From: Candidatus Auribacterota bacterium
GTDB taxonomy: Bacteria; Auribacterota; JAFGBW01
NCBI GenBank assembly: GCA_016932965.1
Contig: JAFGBW010000272.1
Location: 1-7,193, forward strand
Reading direction: 5' to 3'
Length of the DNA: 7,193 bases
Shown here: piece after piece, positions 1 to 6,485 of the stretch
Layout of the letters: each line of letters starts with the position of its first letter
Numbering within the stretch: position 1 is the first letter of the stretch
Program-made: the position numbers and the translations under genes
The notes under the pieces: generated by a model
The model's database searches: none
What the model saw: the letters and a program-made list of their open reading frames with translations, nothing else
Told to the model about the DNA's origin: nothing

Positions 1-896
1 ATCGAACCGGAAAACATTTCTCCGGGATAAGCGTCCAGGGACAAAGATATTTTCAAATCCTTATGGACATCCTGAATGTCCTTTTCCAGCACCTGGAATT
101 CACAATGGACCTCATTGATCTCCATGATCTCCATCACCTTGGTTTGACTGGTGACATATTCCCCTTTCTGAATTTTCGCCGAGCGCACCATTCCGTCAAT
201 GGGGCATTTCAGATAGGTTTTTTCAAGTTCTGACTGGGCGCTGTCCAGCTCGATTTTAGCGCTTTTCGTGCCCTGTTTTGCCCTTTCCAAAGCCAGCACT
301 GATTCTTCATGTTTGAGGGGAGTAAGGGCGCCGTTATCCATGAGGACCTTATTCTGGTCCACCTTGATCTTCCAGTTTTTCTCCTCGATTCTGGCTTCCT
401 CCAGTTTGGATCTTCTGAACTTGATTTTCAGTTCCGCGTCCTCATGGTTGATTTCCGCCAGAATATCTCCTTCTTTAACCTGATCACCTTCCTTGTTGTT
501 GATGGTATCAACAATACCATTGACCTCAAACCTGAGTTCCACCTTGGATTTGGCTTCAATCGTTCCAAGCGTTTCCATGACCCAGATGAATTCGCCTTTG
601 GAAACTTTATAGACCTTGACCTTGGGTTTTTCCTGCTGTTCCTGGTCTGCTTTTTGGCTTTCTTTTGCCGCTTTCGCCGCTGCTTCAGCCTCTTTTTTCT
701 GTCTTTTCATTTCACCCGCGATCCACCACAGCATAAAAATACCGGATAAAACGATGACGACCACCACCAGCATGGAGACGTACCGAAAGGCCTTCTTGCG
801 GCCCTTTGGTTTTTTTTCCGGTTGAAGGTTTCCGGGCTCCTGGATTTCCGGAGTCGGTTCGACCGGATTGGTTTCCTGAATTGTCTGATCAGACAT
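1..896 (-). CDS. Periplasmic adaptor (membrane fusion protein) of a tripartite exporter, HlyD/MacA/AcrA type; 3' end cut by the window edge
   Basis: Predicted to link an inner-membrane pump to a TolC-type outer-membrane channel. 298 codons are visible. Residues 1-39 are a Pro/Glu- then Lys/Arg-rich cytoplasmic tail, and about 40-60 is one hydrophobic segment (LVVVVIVLSGIFMLWW) acting as uncleaved anchor. Residues 62-92 are an Ala/Lys/Glu/Gln-rich linker. About 121-149 is the first lipoyl half-motif (EVNGIVD, then EGDQVKEGDILAEI). About 150-228 is a charged helical hairpin. About 229-258 is the second lipoyl half (LKCPIDGMVRSAKIQKGEYV), and the beta-barrel begins from 261. The missing part should be the rest of the barrel and the membrane-proximal domain. 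It starts 13 nt after the stop of the TolC-like gene, with only a weak purine-rich site (AAGAAAGA), so translation is probably coupled. The domain order is clear. Whether the partner pump is ABC or RND cannot be told here. Confidence 0.9.
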   Translation of the reverse strand, partial: MSDQTIQETNPVEPTPEIQEPGNLQPEKKPKGRKKAFRYVSMLVVVVIVLSGIFMLWWIAGEMKRQKKEAEAAAKAAKESQKADQEQQEKPKVKVYKVSKGEFIWVMETLGTIEAKSKVELRFEVNGIVDTINNKEGDQVKEGDILAEINHEDAELKIKFRRSKLEEARIEEKNWKIKVDQNKVLMDNGALTPLKHEESVLALERAKQGTKSAKIELDSAQSELEKTYLKCPIDGMVRSAKIQKGEYVTSQTKVMEIMEINEVHCEFQVLEKDIQDVHKDLKISLSLDAYPGEMFSGS

Positions 897-909
897 GCGG
901 TAATCTTTC

Positions 910-3900
910 TTACTTCTTGACCGTCACCTTGAATAATCCTGGCTCAGAGGAAACAGTGTATTTTCTCTCTTTATCCACCTCAAGGATCAAAGACAAGAGC
1001 TTCTGCCAATTCCTATACATAGAAGGCAGAACTGCAGCGGCATGGAAGGCCTTGAAAGAGACCAAAACCCCTTCCCTGATGTCTCCGGAATCCGGCAACG
1101 CTGAAATAACCGTGTCCTTGAATGTGATGATGATCCGGTACGGATCTTTCATGGTCGTGACGGTATAGTCAACCGCAGCGCTGGTCCTGACCGCAAAAAT
1201 AGTTTCATAGCTGTTGTCCTCAACATGATATTCAACGAACGTGATGCGATCCTTGTCTTGCAGATAAGGCTGATACATGTCCTTATCTTCTTTTGTGCTT
1301 TTCTCGGCGAGGATCTGTTCCGGAGTTTTAAGCATGGAGCCACGGGTCTTTTTCGGCCTTTCATGGTCAAAAGCTCTGTCGTACTCCTTCTTTTCAGAAT
1401 AATACGGACTGAAATCATCGTCTAATTTCTTTTTACTGAAAGAAAACCACCGGTGTTTCTTTTCATCGGAAGGAGTGGAGAAATGATATTTTTCATCATA
1501 GACTTTGTATTGATCCATGGACTCATCATCCGCGGATTTTTTCCCAAAAATCCCGAACAGCTTTTTGGGAGCACGCATGACGCTTTTTTCCTGCTTTTCC
1601 CTCAGGATATCCGTTACCACCTCATCCGGATAATAAGAGGCTACACCATGACCGACAGGAAGCATTTGATACCATTTTTTGCCTTTCTGCTTATCTGAAA
1701 CCATAAGACGGATGCCCCTACCCAGATTTTCTTTATCCACGGCAACAACCCCGGAGGAAGGATCCATGTAATTATGAATGCCCAAATTCTTATTCAACCT
1801 GCTGAAGGAAATATAATAATCAGCCTGGGATGATATGAGATCGGTTTTACTGTTCCATAATTTTGCTTCCGCTCTCATCACCTGAACTATCGTGGCCTGG
1901 TCCATCTGCTGTTTTGCCCTGAAAGACCGCAGTTCCTCTTCTGCATAAAGAATTTCAGCCTTCCTGTTTTTGATCTTGGCCTCTGCTTCCTTGATAGAAT
2001 AAACGGATGACTGAATGTCATGGACCAGCGTTCTCTTGCTGTCTTCCATTTCATTCAGCGCCTTATGATAGGCAATGTTGGCCTCCGCAACGGAAGTATT
2101 CTCAGGATTTTCCCAGAGTTTCAATGCGACTTCCCCGCTCTGGTATTCAGTGGAGGTATACTGTCCGACCTGGGGGACCTTGTCCTGTTTGATGGCATTG
2201 GCTTCCAAAACATGGGGCCCCAGATTCTTCGAAACCTTGATCCCGAGGTAATATTCATCCTTCAGGTCAATCTCCTCATCCGCGTAATATTCATCATGTC
2301 TGCCATAAGTGCCGGAAAGTTCCACGTTGAACGAGCTTTTCTTTTCAGCAATTTCGAGGCCGTATTTATAAAACAAAACCAGCAGTTTTTTAACCTGATA
2401 ATCGCGCCTGTTTTTATAAGCCACATCCAGCAATTTTTCCGTGTCCAGCTTAAAGGAAGCAGGAGCTGGCATATTCACGATATCAAGTGTGGTTGTATGC
2501 GGGACAGAAAGAAGCTGGATGAGGGCCAATTTGGCCATTTCCACATCATTTTTTACTTCCTGCACCTGGTACAGGATTTCCTCATACTGATCTCTTGCTT
2601 CCAAAATCTCGGCCAGAGTCAGCGCCTTGGCATTAAACTGTTTTTCCGCGATATCCAGAAGCTCTTTACCGCGTTTCAACAATTCCTGTTTATTTTTCAT
2701 TTTTTCCTTGGCAAATGCCATATTGTAAAAAGCCTGAGTGACTTCAAAAGTGAACTCTGATTTTGTTTTTTCATAATTTTTTCGTGCCACGGCCAGATTC
2801 ACGCGGGCCTGATTATAAGTCAGCCGGTACTTTCCGCCTGCATAAATATTTTGCTGCAGTTCAGCGCCGAATTCCTCACCTTTAAAATCCTCCCTGTCAT
2901 CAGTCCCGGATGTGCCGGAAGTTTCCTTCCATTTCAATTTGACTTTCGGGAACAACGCCCTCTTGGACTCACTCACTTTCATGCGCGCCAGGACCACTTC
3001 CTCCTGGGCTATTTTCGATGGCAGATGATTGGCCACTCCTATAGTGACGCAGTCATCAAGGGAAAGAACGCCTAAATCTTCCACCTGGGTCTGGAGAGAG
3101 GGTCGAAGGATGACATCCTCCGGGGATCCGCCTTCTTCCACATAAGTTCTTTGATTCCGTCTGGCACGGGCGAGGTACCGCCTGGCTCTTAAATTCTCAG
3201 GATCCAGTTCAAGGATCTTTTCAAAAGTGATGATGGCATTGGCATAATCCAGATTGGCAAACTGCTCTTCTCCAGTTGCCTGGAGTTTTTCTATTTCCTG
3301 TGTTTTCCCGGGTTCCATCCCGGCAGTCACTTCGGAAGGGCCAATCTGCTCTGACCTGATCTTTTCCCTTGCTTTTTCCAAAAGAGAGGTCGCCTTTTCA
3401 TCCCCCGGTTTGATCCTCAAAGCCTGCCTCCAGGCCTCGGCTGCTTCCTCATAACGCTGTTGTTTATAGAAAGAGTTACCGTCCTCCATCAAATCGGAAT
3501 ATTGCTTTTCTGTTTCCTCGGAAGCTTCCATCTGCTTTTCCAGGGCGCCGGCAATTTCTCCGGCCTCCACTTTCTGATTTTCCAGACTTTTGGTCTCGTC
3601 TCCCGCGACTTTCTCAGCCAGTTGGTCCGCTTCCCTTCTGTCAGAAGCAATCTTATCGTCAATCTTCTTTAAGAGAGCCTGGGCGTCTTCATTCTGAGGA
3701 TCCGATTGCAAAGCACTCTGGCAATCAGCCTTTGCCAGCAGCACATATCCCTCGCTGTAATTCTTTTCAGCAGATGCAAGGAGTTTTTCGATTTGTTCCT
3801 GATTGACTCCTGACGAGGACGAGGCCGGAATCACATCCACCATGATATTGTTGTCCTTCTGAAAGACTTCGTATTGCGCGTCTTCATCTATTTCTATGAC

Positions 3901-4230
3901 CATGGCATCAAGAAAACAGATTCCTGTTTGCTGGGTAGCCGCATTTTTCAACAGCATGAATCTGACACTGTGTACAAGCCCGGTGGACTTCTCGATATTT
4001 TCAAGCTCTTTGGTTTTAGCCTTTTCCTTCAAACTCAGGATAATCCGCTTTGGATTCTGCAATTCACTGGTCTCGTACTGGGCACTTCCATCGAGTGACA
4101 GCACCAAGCGCGTCTTATTGTCAATTTCAGTCACCTGAACGTCATTAACTGTTGATTCCGCGATGACAACACCTGTTAACATGATGAATCCGCACAACCA
4201 CATCCCGATACCGGAAACTCTGTTTTTCAT
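910..4230 (-). CDS. AMIN-TPR-TolC-AMIN fusion: outer-membrane efflux channel with peptidoglycan-binding-type domains at both ends
   Basis: A 1106-residue secreted protein, more than twice the usual TolC-family length (about 430-490). Residues 1-24 are a signal peptide with likely cleavage after VIA. About 27-135 is an AMIN domain (LQNPKRIILSL, later VIEIDEDAQYEV). Three TPR-like units follow near 143-195, 241-291 and 310-358, the second and third best (YEEAAEAWRQALRIKPGD; YANAIITFEKILELDPEN). About 387-820 is a full outer-membrane efflux domain with its two repeats, including LFPKVKLKW and long coiled helices. About 830-990 is a charged linker, and about 995-1104 a second AMIN domain (MKDPYRIIITFKD, later LILEVDKERKYTV). 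In known proteins AMIN domains bind cell-wall components, as in AmiC and the secretin PilQ. The start is fixed by a strong ribosome binding site. It is first gene of an operon with the adaptor, so an export role is likely; the substrate is unknown. Confidence 0.9.
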   Translation of the reverse strand: MKNRVSGIGMWLCGFIMLTGVVIAESTVNDVQVTEIDNKTRLVLSLDGSAQYETSELQNPKRIILSLKEKAKTKELENIEKSTGLVHSVRFMLLKNAATQQTGICFLDAMVIEIDEDAQYEVFQKDNNIMVDVIPASSSSGVNQEQIEKLLASAEKNYSEGYVLLAKADCQSALQSDPQNEDAQALLKKIDDKIASDRREADQLAEKVAGDETKSLENQKVEAGEIAGALEKQMEASEETEKQYSDLMEDGNSFYKQQRYEEAAEAWRQALRIKPGDEKATSLLEKAREKIRSEQIGPSEVTAGMEPGKTQEIEKLQATGEEQFANLDYANAIITFEKILELDPENLRARRYLARARRNQRTYVEEGGSPEDVILRPSLQTQVEDLGVLSLDDCVTIGVANHLPSKIAQEEVVLARMKVSESKRALFPKVKLKWKETSGTSGTDDREDFKGEEFGAELQQNIYAGGKYRLTYNQARVNLAVARKNYEKTKSEFTFEVTQAFYNMAFAKEKMKNKQELLKRGKELLDIAEKQFNAKALTLAEILEARDQYEEILYQVQEVKNDVEMAKLALIQLLSVPHTTTLDIVNMPAPASFKLDTEKLLDVAYKNRRDYQVKKLLVLFYKYGLEIAEKKSSFNVELSGTYGRHDEYYADEEIDLKDEYYLGIKVSKNLGPHVLEANAIKQDKVPQVGQYTSTEYQSGEVALKLWENPENTSVAEANIAYHKALNEMEDSKRTLVHDIQSSVYSIKEAEAKIKNRKAEILYAEEELRSFRAKQQMDQATIVQVMRAEAKLWNSKTDLISSQADYYISFSRLNKNLGIHNYMDPSSGVVAVDKENLGRGIRLMVSDKQKGKKWYQMLPVGHGVASYYPDEVVTDILREKQEKSVMRAPKKLFGIFGKKSADDESMDQYKVYDEKYHFSTPSDEKKHRWFSFSKKKLDDDFSPYYSEKKEYDRAFDHERPKKTRGSMLKTPEQILAEKSTKEDKDMYQPYLQDKDRITFVEYHVEDNSYETIFAVRTSAAVDYTVTTMKDPYRIIITFKDTVISALPDSGDIREGVLVSFKAFHAAAVLPSMYRNWQKLLSLILEVDKERKYTVSSEPGLFKVTVKK

Positions 4231-4235
4231 ACCGA

Positions 4236-4244
4236 CCCCTTCCT
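4236..4244 (-). promoter_or_regulatory. Strong ribosome binding site of the AMIN-TolC gene
   Basis: The minus strand reads AGGAAGGGG, 5 nt before the ATG at 4230. It is a near-ideal Shine-Dalgarno sequence and fixes the start, just ahead of the signal peptide. Confidence 0.75.
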
Positions 4245-4309
4245 AATTATAAATGAACTTTTTTATTCATAAAAACGGGTTCTTAAATTGCATGTGTTAT
4301 TTTGTTTTG

Positions 4310-4338
4310 AAATTACTAGAATATAGTAAACCTGTCAA
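4310..4338 (-). promoter_or_regulatory. Tentative sigma70-type promoter for the export operon
   Basis: On the minus strand a perfect -35 box TTGACA (4333-4338) is followed after 17 nt by TAATTT (4310-4315), which matches only half of TATAAT. Transcription would begin near 4303 and give a leader of about 70 nt. The surrounding DNA is AT-rich. The weak -10 box makes this a candidate only. Confidence 0.3.
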
Positions 4339-4479
4339 AGTTATTTCTGCTCCCTATCTCATGGCCGGATATTTTTATATCTGCCAGAAAACCAAGGAGT
4401 TTTATGATGGCTTAATGATAACAATAAGAACTGCGTGCATCGCGGAATCAACAAATAAAACGATAACATTATATGGTGG

Positions 4480-4792
4480 TTATGTAAGAATGACTGGCCA
4501 GAAGATGTAACACGATAGTTCTTCTGCCGGCGGATTCATGCCATATCCGGCTAAGTTAGACGGAAACAAATCCACGGCATCGGTAAAACGGGATTTTTTC
4601 AGAATCATAATACCATTCCGGCATGGTGCCGATATCAGATCCTTTTTCAACCGGAAGCGGCAGATAAGAGAGCCTTCCAAACGCTATGACTGCCATCTTT
4701 TTTCCCGGAACCTTCGAAAAAGTGAGGAGTTCCTCTTCAGTGACCCTCAGCATGACGCAATGGTAAAAATCCCCGACTCTGTGCTCAGCAGA
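4480..4792 (-). pseudogene. Possible decayed protein-coding remnant, family not recognised
   Basis: Two overlapping minus-strand frames have codon choice like that of the intact genes. The first opens after a TGA at 4793-4795 and includes VTEEELLTFSKVPGKKMAVI and RLSYLPLPVEKGSDIG. The second includes FTDAVDLFPSNLAGYG and NPPAEELSCYIFW and ends with TAA at 4480-4482. They can be joined into one frame of about 104 residues by removing one base at a run of six A (forward T run, 4594-4599). Neither frame has a start codon with a ribosome binding site, and the protein is not one I recognise. It may be a broken gene fragment or chance open frames. Confidence 0.27.
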
Positions 4793-4815
4793 TCATGATG
4801 TCCCGGCATCCGCAT

Positions 4816-4880
4816 AAAAAAAGACCGCGACTCAACCTGCAGAAATCGATTACCCCCCGCGGAAGTTGAGCGCAGTCCTT
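4816..4880 (-). terminator. Long imperfect hairpin followed by seven U on the minus strand: terminator or end of a small RNA
   Basis: The arm at 4821-4836 pairs with 4865-4880. Six pairs (CTCAAC with GTTGAG) are followed by a one-base bulge, three G/C pairs, one mismatch and three to five more pairs. The loop is 28 nt (4837-4864). Read on the minus strand, the stem runs straight into seven T (4822-4816), as in an intrinsic terminator. On the plus strand the following DNA is only mildly T-rich. No intact minus-strand gene lies just upstream, so what it would terminate is unclear. The large loop is unusual for a plain terminator. Confidence 0.4.
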
Positions 4881-4968
4881 ATTCTTTACTGTCTATCTAT
4901 TTATCAATCGCAAAAGACAGCGTCATGAACCATATCTTTTCTTATAAAAATAGGATCCGCAAATAAAA

Positions 4969-4997
4969 TTGATGAGACTCATTATACAAATTATGAT
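4969..4997 (+). promoter_or_regulatory. Sigma70-type promoter for the methyltransferase gene
   Basis: TTGATG (4969-4974, four of six matches to TTGACA) is followed by exactly 17 nt and TATGAT (4992-4997, five of six matches to TATAAT). Transcription would begin near 5004 and leave a leader of about 90 nt before the ATG at 5095. A perfect 11-bp inverted repeat, ATGAGACTCAT (4972-4982), overlaps the -35 box and the spacer and could serve as an operator. Confidence 0.45.
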
Positions 4998-5080
4998 AAA
5001 GAGGCTTGTTTTGACTGAATCCACGGATGCCTGAATTGCTATCATCGTGGAAAAGGAAAATCCTGATCAATTTAAATGCC

Positions 5081-5085
5081 GAGGT
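5081..5085 (+). promoter_or_regulatory. Ribosome binding site that decides the methyltransferase start
   Basis: GAGGT lies 9 nt before the ATG at 5095. The frame also allows a GTG at 5047, but no Shine-Dalgarno sequence precedes that codon, so the ATG is preferred. Confidence 0.65.
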
Positions 5086-5094
5086 ATTTTAACC

Positions 5095-5850
5095 ATGACC
5101 GATTTTAAGGTGGATAAACATTGGCAGGAAAATTACGACTCCTATTATAGCGAGGACCAAACAGAGTGGCGGCGCCTGGGGGCCATTGATAAAGCCGAGA
5201 ATATTCTATCGTTTTGCAAGGATCTCTCTATTCGATCGCTCATTGATATCGGGGCCGGCGAAGGCGCTGTTTTACAGCGTCTTTCGGAACTGGGATTCGC
5301 TGAAGATTATTATTGTGTGGAAATATCCACGACCGGCGTCGATACGATAAAAAAGAGAAACATCAGGAATCTAAAAGAGTGCAAGGTCTTCGATGGATAC
5401 AGCATCCCCTATGACGATAAACGCTTTGACTTGTCAATACTCAGCCATGTCATTGAACACGCGGAGCATCCAAGGAAACTCCTGACAGAGGCAAAACGTG
5501 CGGCGAAATATGTGTTCATTGAAGTTCCACTGGAAGATAACATGCGGCTGCCGGATGATTTTGTCATGGATAAAGTCGGGCATATCAACTTTTATTCGGC
5601 GAAAACAATACGAAGGCTTCTCCAGACCTGCGGCCTGAAAGTCTTGAAACAAAAAGTGGTCCATGCTTCTAAAGCAGTGTACGCCTATCGCAAAAGCAGG
5701 ATGGCGCTGCTGCAATATTATCTGAAAGAAAATCTCCTGCGCTTTTTCCCAAAGCTTGCCGGATTATTATTTACGTATCACTGCGCCATTTTATGCTCTG
5801 ATCAGAATGATCCAACAGTCAAAATACCGCCGGGAAGCTTAAAAATGTAA
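5095..5850 (+). CDS. Class I SAM-dependent methyltransferase, substrate unknown
   Basis: A 251-residue soluble enzyme expected to move a methyl group from S-adenosylmethionine to an unknown acceptor. The Rossmann-fold landmarks are in order: motif I LIDIGAGEG (49-57) for SAM binding, the acidic end of strand 2 at E76 (CVEIS), the region after strand 3 (FDGYSIPYDDKRFDL, 99-113), motif IV/post-IV LSHVIEHAEHP (116-126), and YVFIEVPLED at 139-148. HINFYS (163-168) followed by a helix ending TCGLKVL is common in methyltransferases of the Methyltransf_11/23 type, many of which modify sugars, lipids or small molecules. The C-terminal 50 residues are basic and aromatic, with no clear membrane helix. 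It stands alone on the plus strand between two minus-strand clusters and has its own promoter and ribosome binding site. The fold is secure; the substrate is not. Confidence 0.87.
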   Translation: MTDFKVDKHWQENYDSYYSEDQTEWRRLGAIDKAENILSFCKDLSIRSLIDIGAGEGAVLQRLSELGFAEDYYCVEISTTGVDTIKKRNIRNLKECKVFDGYSIPYDDKRFDLSILSHVIEHAEHPRKLLTEAKRAAKYVFIEVPLEDNMRLPDDFVMDKVGHINFYSAKTIRRLLQTCGLKVLKQKVVHASKAVYAYRKSRMALLQYYLKENLLRFFPKLAGLLFTYHCAILCSDQNDPTVKIPPGSLKM

Positions 5851-5874
5851 AACGCCCAAATCGGGTTTGTTTAA
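5849..5874. terminator. Weak hairpin at the convergent gene ends
   Basis: Directly after the methyltransferase stop, AAA-CG-CCC pairs with GGGTTT across a 5-nt loop, with the CG bulged. T-rich DNA follows on the plus strand, and a run of four T follows on the minus strand. Its place between converging genes suits a two-way terminator, but three G/C and three A/T pairs make a weak stem. Confidence 0.25.
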
Positions 5875-5888
5875 TATTAAATTTATTG

Positions 5889-5960
5889 CACTACGAAGGA
5901 CACGGAGATAATCTTGCCTCGCTTCGCTCGGTATCCATTCACCACTCACTATTCATTCCC
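5889..5960. repeat. Repeat-like intergenic DNA with four 7-bp units on the minus strand
   Basis: On the minus strand 5960-5933 splits into four heptamers: GGGAATG, AATAGTG, AGTGGTG and AATGGAT. Next to them lie CTCGCTTCGCTC (5918-5929, identical when read backward on the same strand) and CTACGAAGGACACGGAGA (5891-5908). The last resembles dispersed intergenic repeat motifs that I recall from many environmental bacterial genomes. Only one copy is in the window, so its dispersed nature is inferred. Confidence 0.4.
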
Positions 5961-6482
5961 TATTTTCAACTCTCGGCGTATGGTCTGGATCTGTTCCAAC
6001 AATTCTTTTGCCAGGTCCTCGTCCCCGTCTCTGATGTGTTCATACAAGAACAGGGATTCGTCGATATAAAGGAGCTGGAAGCCGTGATCAAGGTGGCTGA
6101 CTTCCGAGAGGTTATCGATCCGGTCGCAAAGCTTGATTATTTTCACCTCTCTTGGAGCGGAAGCAAGCCTTTTCGCGTCGAATTCCTTCCGGGCCTTTCT
6201 GGGTTGTATTCCCAATGACTTGGAAATATTGGTCAGCAAATAAACGTAATCTGCGCAGACCGGTCCAAAGCAGGCTTCTATCTGGCCGCGGGTCACACCG
6301 CAATCCTCGATCACATCATGCAGATAAGCCGAGATGATCATTTCTTCGGTTGACTTCGCCTGTTTTGCCACACGGGCCGCCACACGGAGCGGATGGAAAA
6401 TATAGGGGGTTTTTCCGTCCTTTCGCGTTTGTCCCTTATGCGCTTCTGCTGCAAACAATACGGCTTCGCAGATCCGGTTCAT
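5949..6482 (-). CDS. RelA/SpoT-type HD hydrolase (small alarmone hydrolase, MESH1-like)
   Basis: A 177-residue single-domain protein, about the size of MESH1-type enzymes, which remove the 3' pyrophosphate of (p)ppGpp. It carries the full set of residues known from the SpoT/Rel hydrolase site: R20 in GQTRKDGKTPYIFHP, metal ligand H30, H55-D56 in AYLHDVIED with E59-D60, and D120 with N124 in KLCDRIDNL. There is no synthetase or regulatory domain, so it should only hydrolyse, acting in the cytoplasm on (p)ppGpp or related nucleotides. It begins 3 nt after the stop of the YedJ-like gene. The AAGGA near the end of that gene can serve as its ribosome binding site, so the two are probably translated together. 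The last three codons and the stop lie in a heptamer repeat, so the C-terminus may have been altered. MESH1 has also been linked to NADPH hydrolysis, so another substrate is possible. Confidence 0.88.
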   Translation of the reverse strand: MNRICEAVLFAAEAHKGQTRKDGKTPYIFHPLRVAARVAKQAKSTEEMIISAYLHDVIEDCGVTRGQIEACFGPVCADYVYLLTNISKSLGIQPRKARKEFDAKRLASAPREVKIIKLCDRIDNLSEVSHLDHGFQLLYIDESLFLYEHIRDGDEDLAKELLEQIQTIRRELKIGNE

Positions 6483-6485
6483 CTT

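Larger units (their letters stand above)
4231..5094. other. 864-bp intergenic region between divergent units
   Basis: No intact gene with a ribosome binding site is visible. The left part (about 4250-4480) is AT-rich and non-coding in appearance. The middle (4480-4792) may hold a decayed coding remnant on the minus strand. The stretch 4816-4920 is rich in inverted repeats. The right part (4930-5094) is AT-rich and carries the methyltransferase promoter and leader. Each of these is listed separately. Confidence 0.6.

Noticed and set aside
309-749. Open plus-strand frame opposite the adaptor gene
   Set aside because: It is antisense to a well-supported adaptor with lipoyl motifs, and no start signal or recognisable protein is seen.
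2020-2760. Open plus-strand frame of 246 codons opposite the TolC domain
   Set aside because: It lies wholly opposite a gene with clear domains, has no ribosome binding site, and its Phe/Ile/Leu-rich product mirrors Lys/Glu-rich codons of the real gene.
4246-4251. Perfect TATAAT on the minus strand just before the TolC-fusion gene
   Set aside because: Used as a -10 box it would start transcription inside the ribosome binding site, and no -35 box stands at the right distance.
4253-4510. Plus-strand frame of 85 codons in the AT-rich region
   Set aside because: No ribosome binding site precedes the ATG, the DNA upstream of it is the opposite strand's ribosome binding site, and the product has no recognisable motif.
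4538-4798. Plus-strand frame of 86 codons
   Set aside because: It overlaps the better minus-strand candidate frames, lacks a ribosome binding site, and its basic composition looks like a mirror of the other strand.
4837-4862. Three restriction-site-like palindromes close together, as in a cloning linker
   Set aside because: They lie inside the loop of a larger natural-looking inverted repeat, and no vector-like sequence flanks them.
5011-5045. TTGACT followed by TATCAT upstream of the methyltransferase
   Set aside because: The spacing is 23 nt, too long for a sigma70 promoter; the pair at 4969-4997 has the ideal 17 nt.
5047-5094. Upstream GTG start giving a methyltransferase 16 residues longer
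   Set aside because: No Shine-Dalgarno sequence precedes it, while GAGGT is well placed for the ATG at 5095, and the extra residues resemble no methyltransferase N-terminus.
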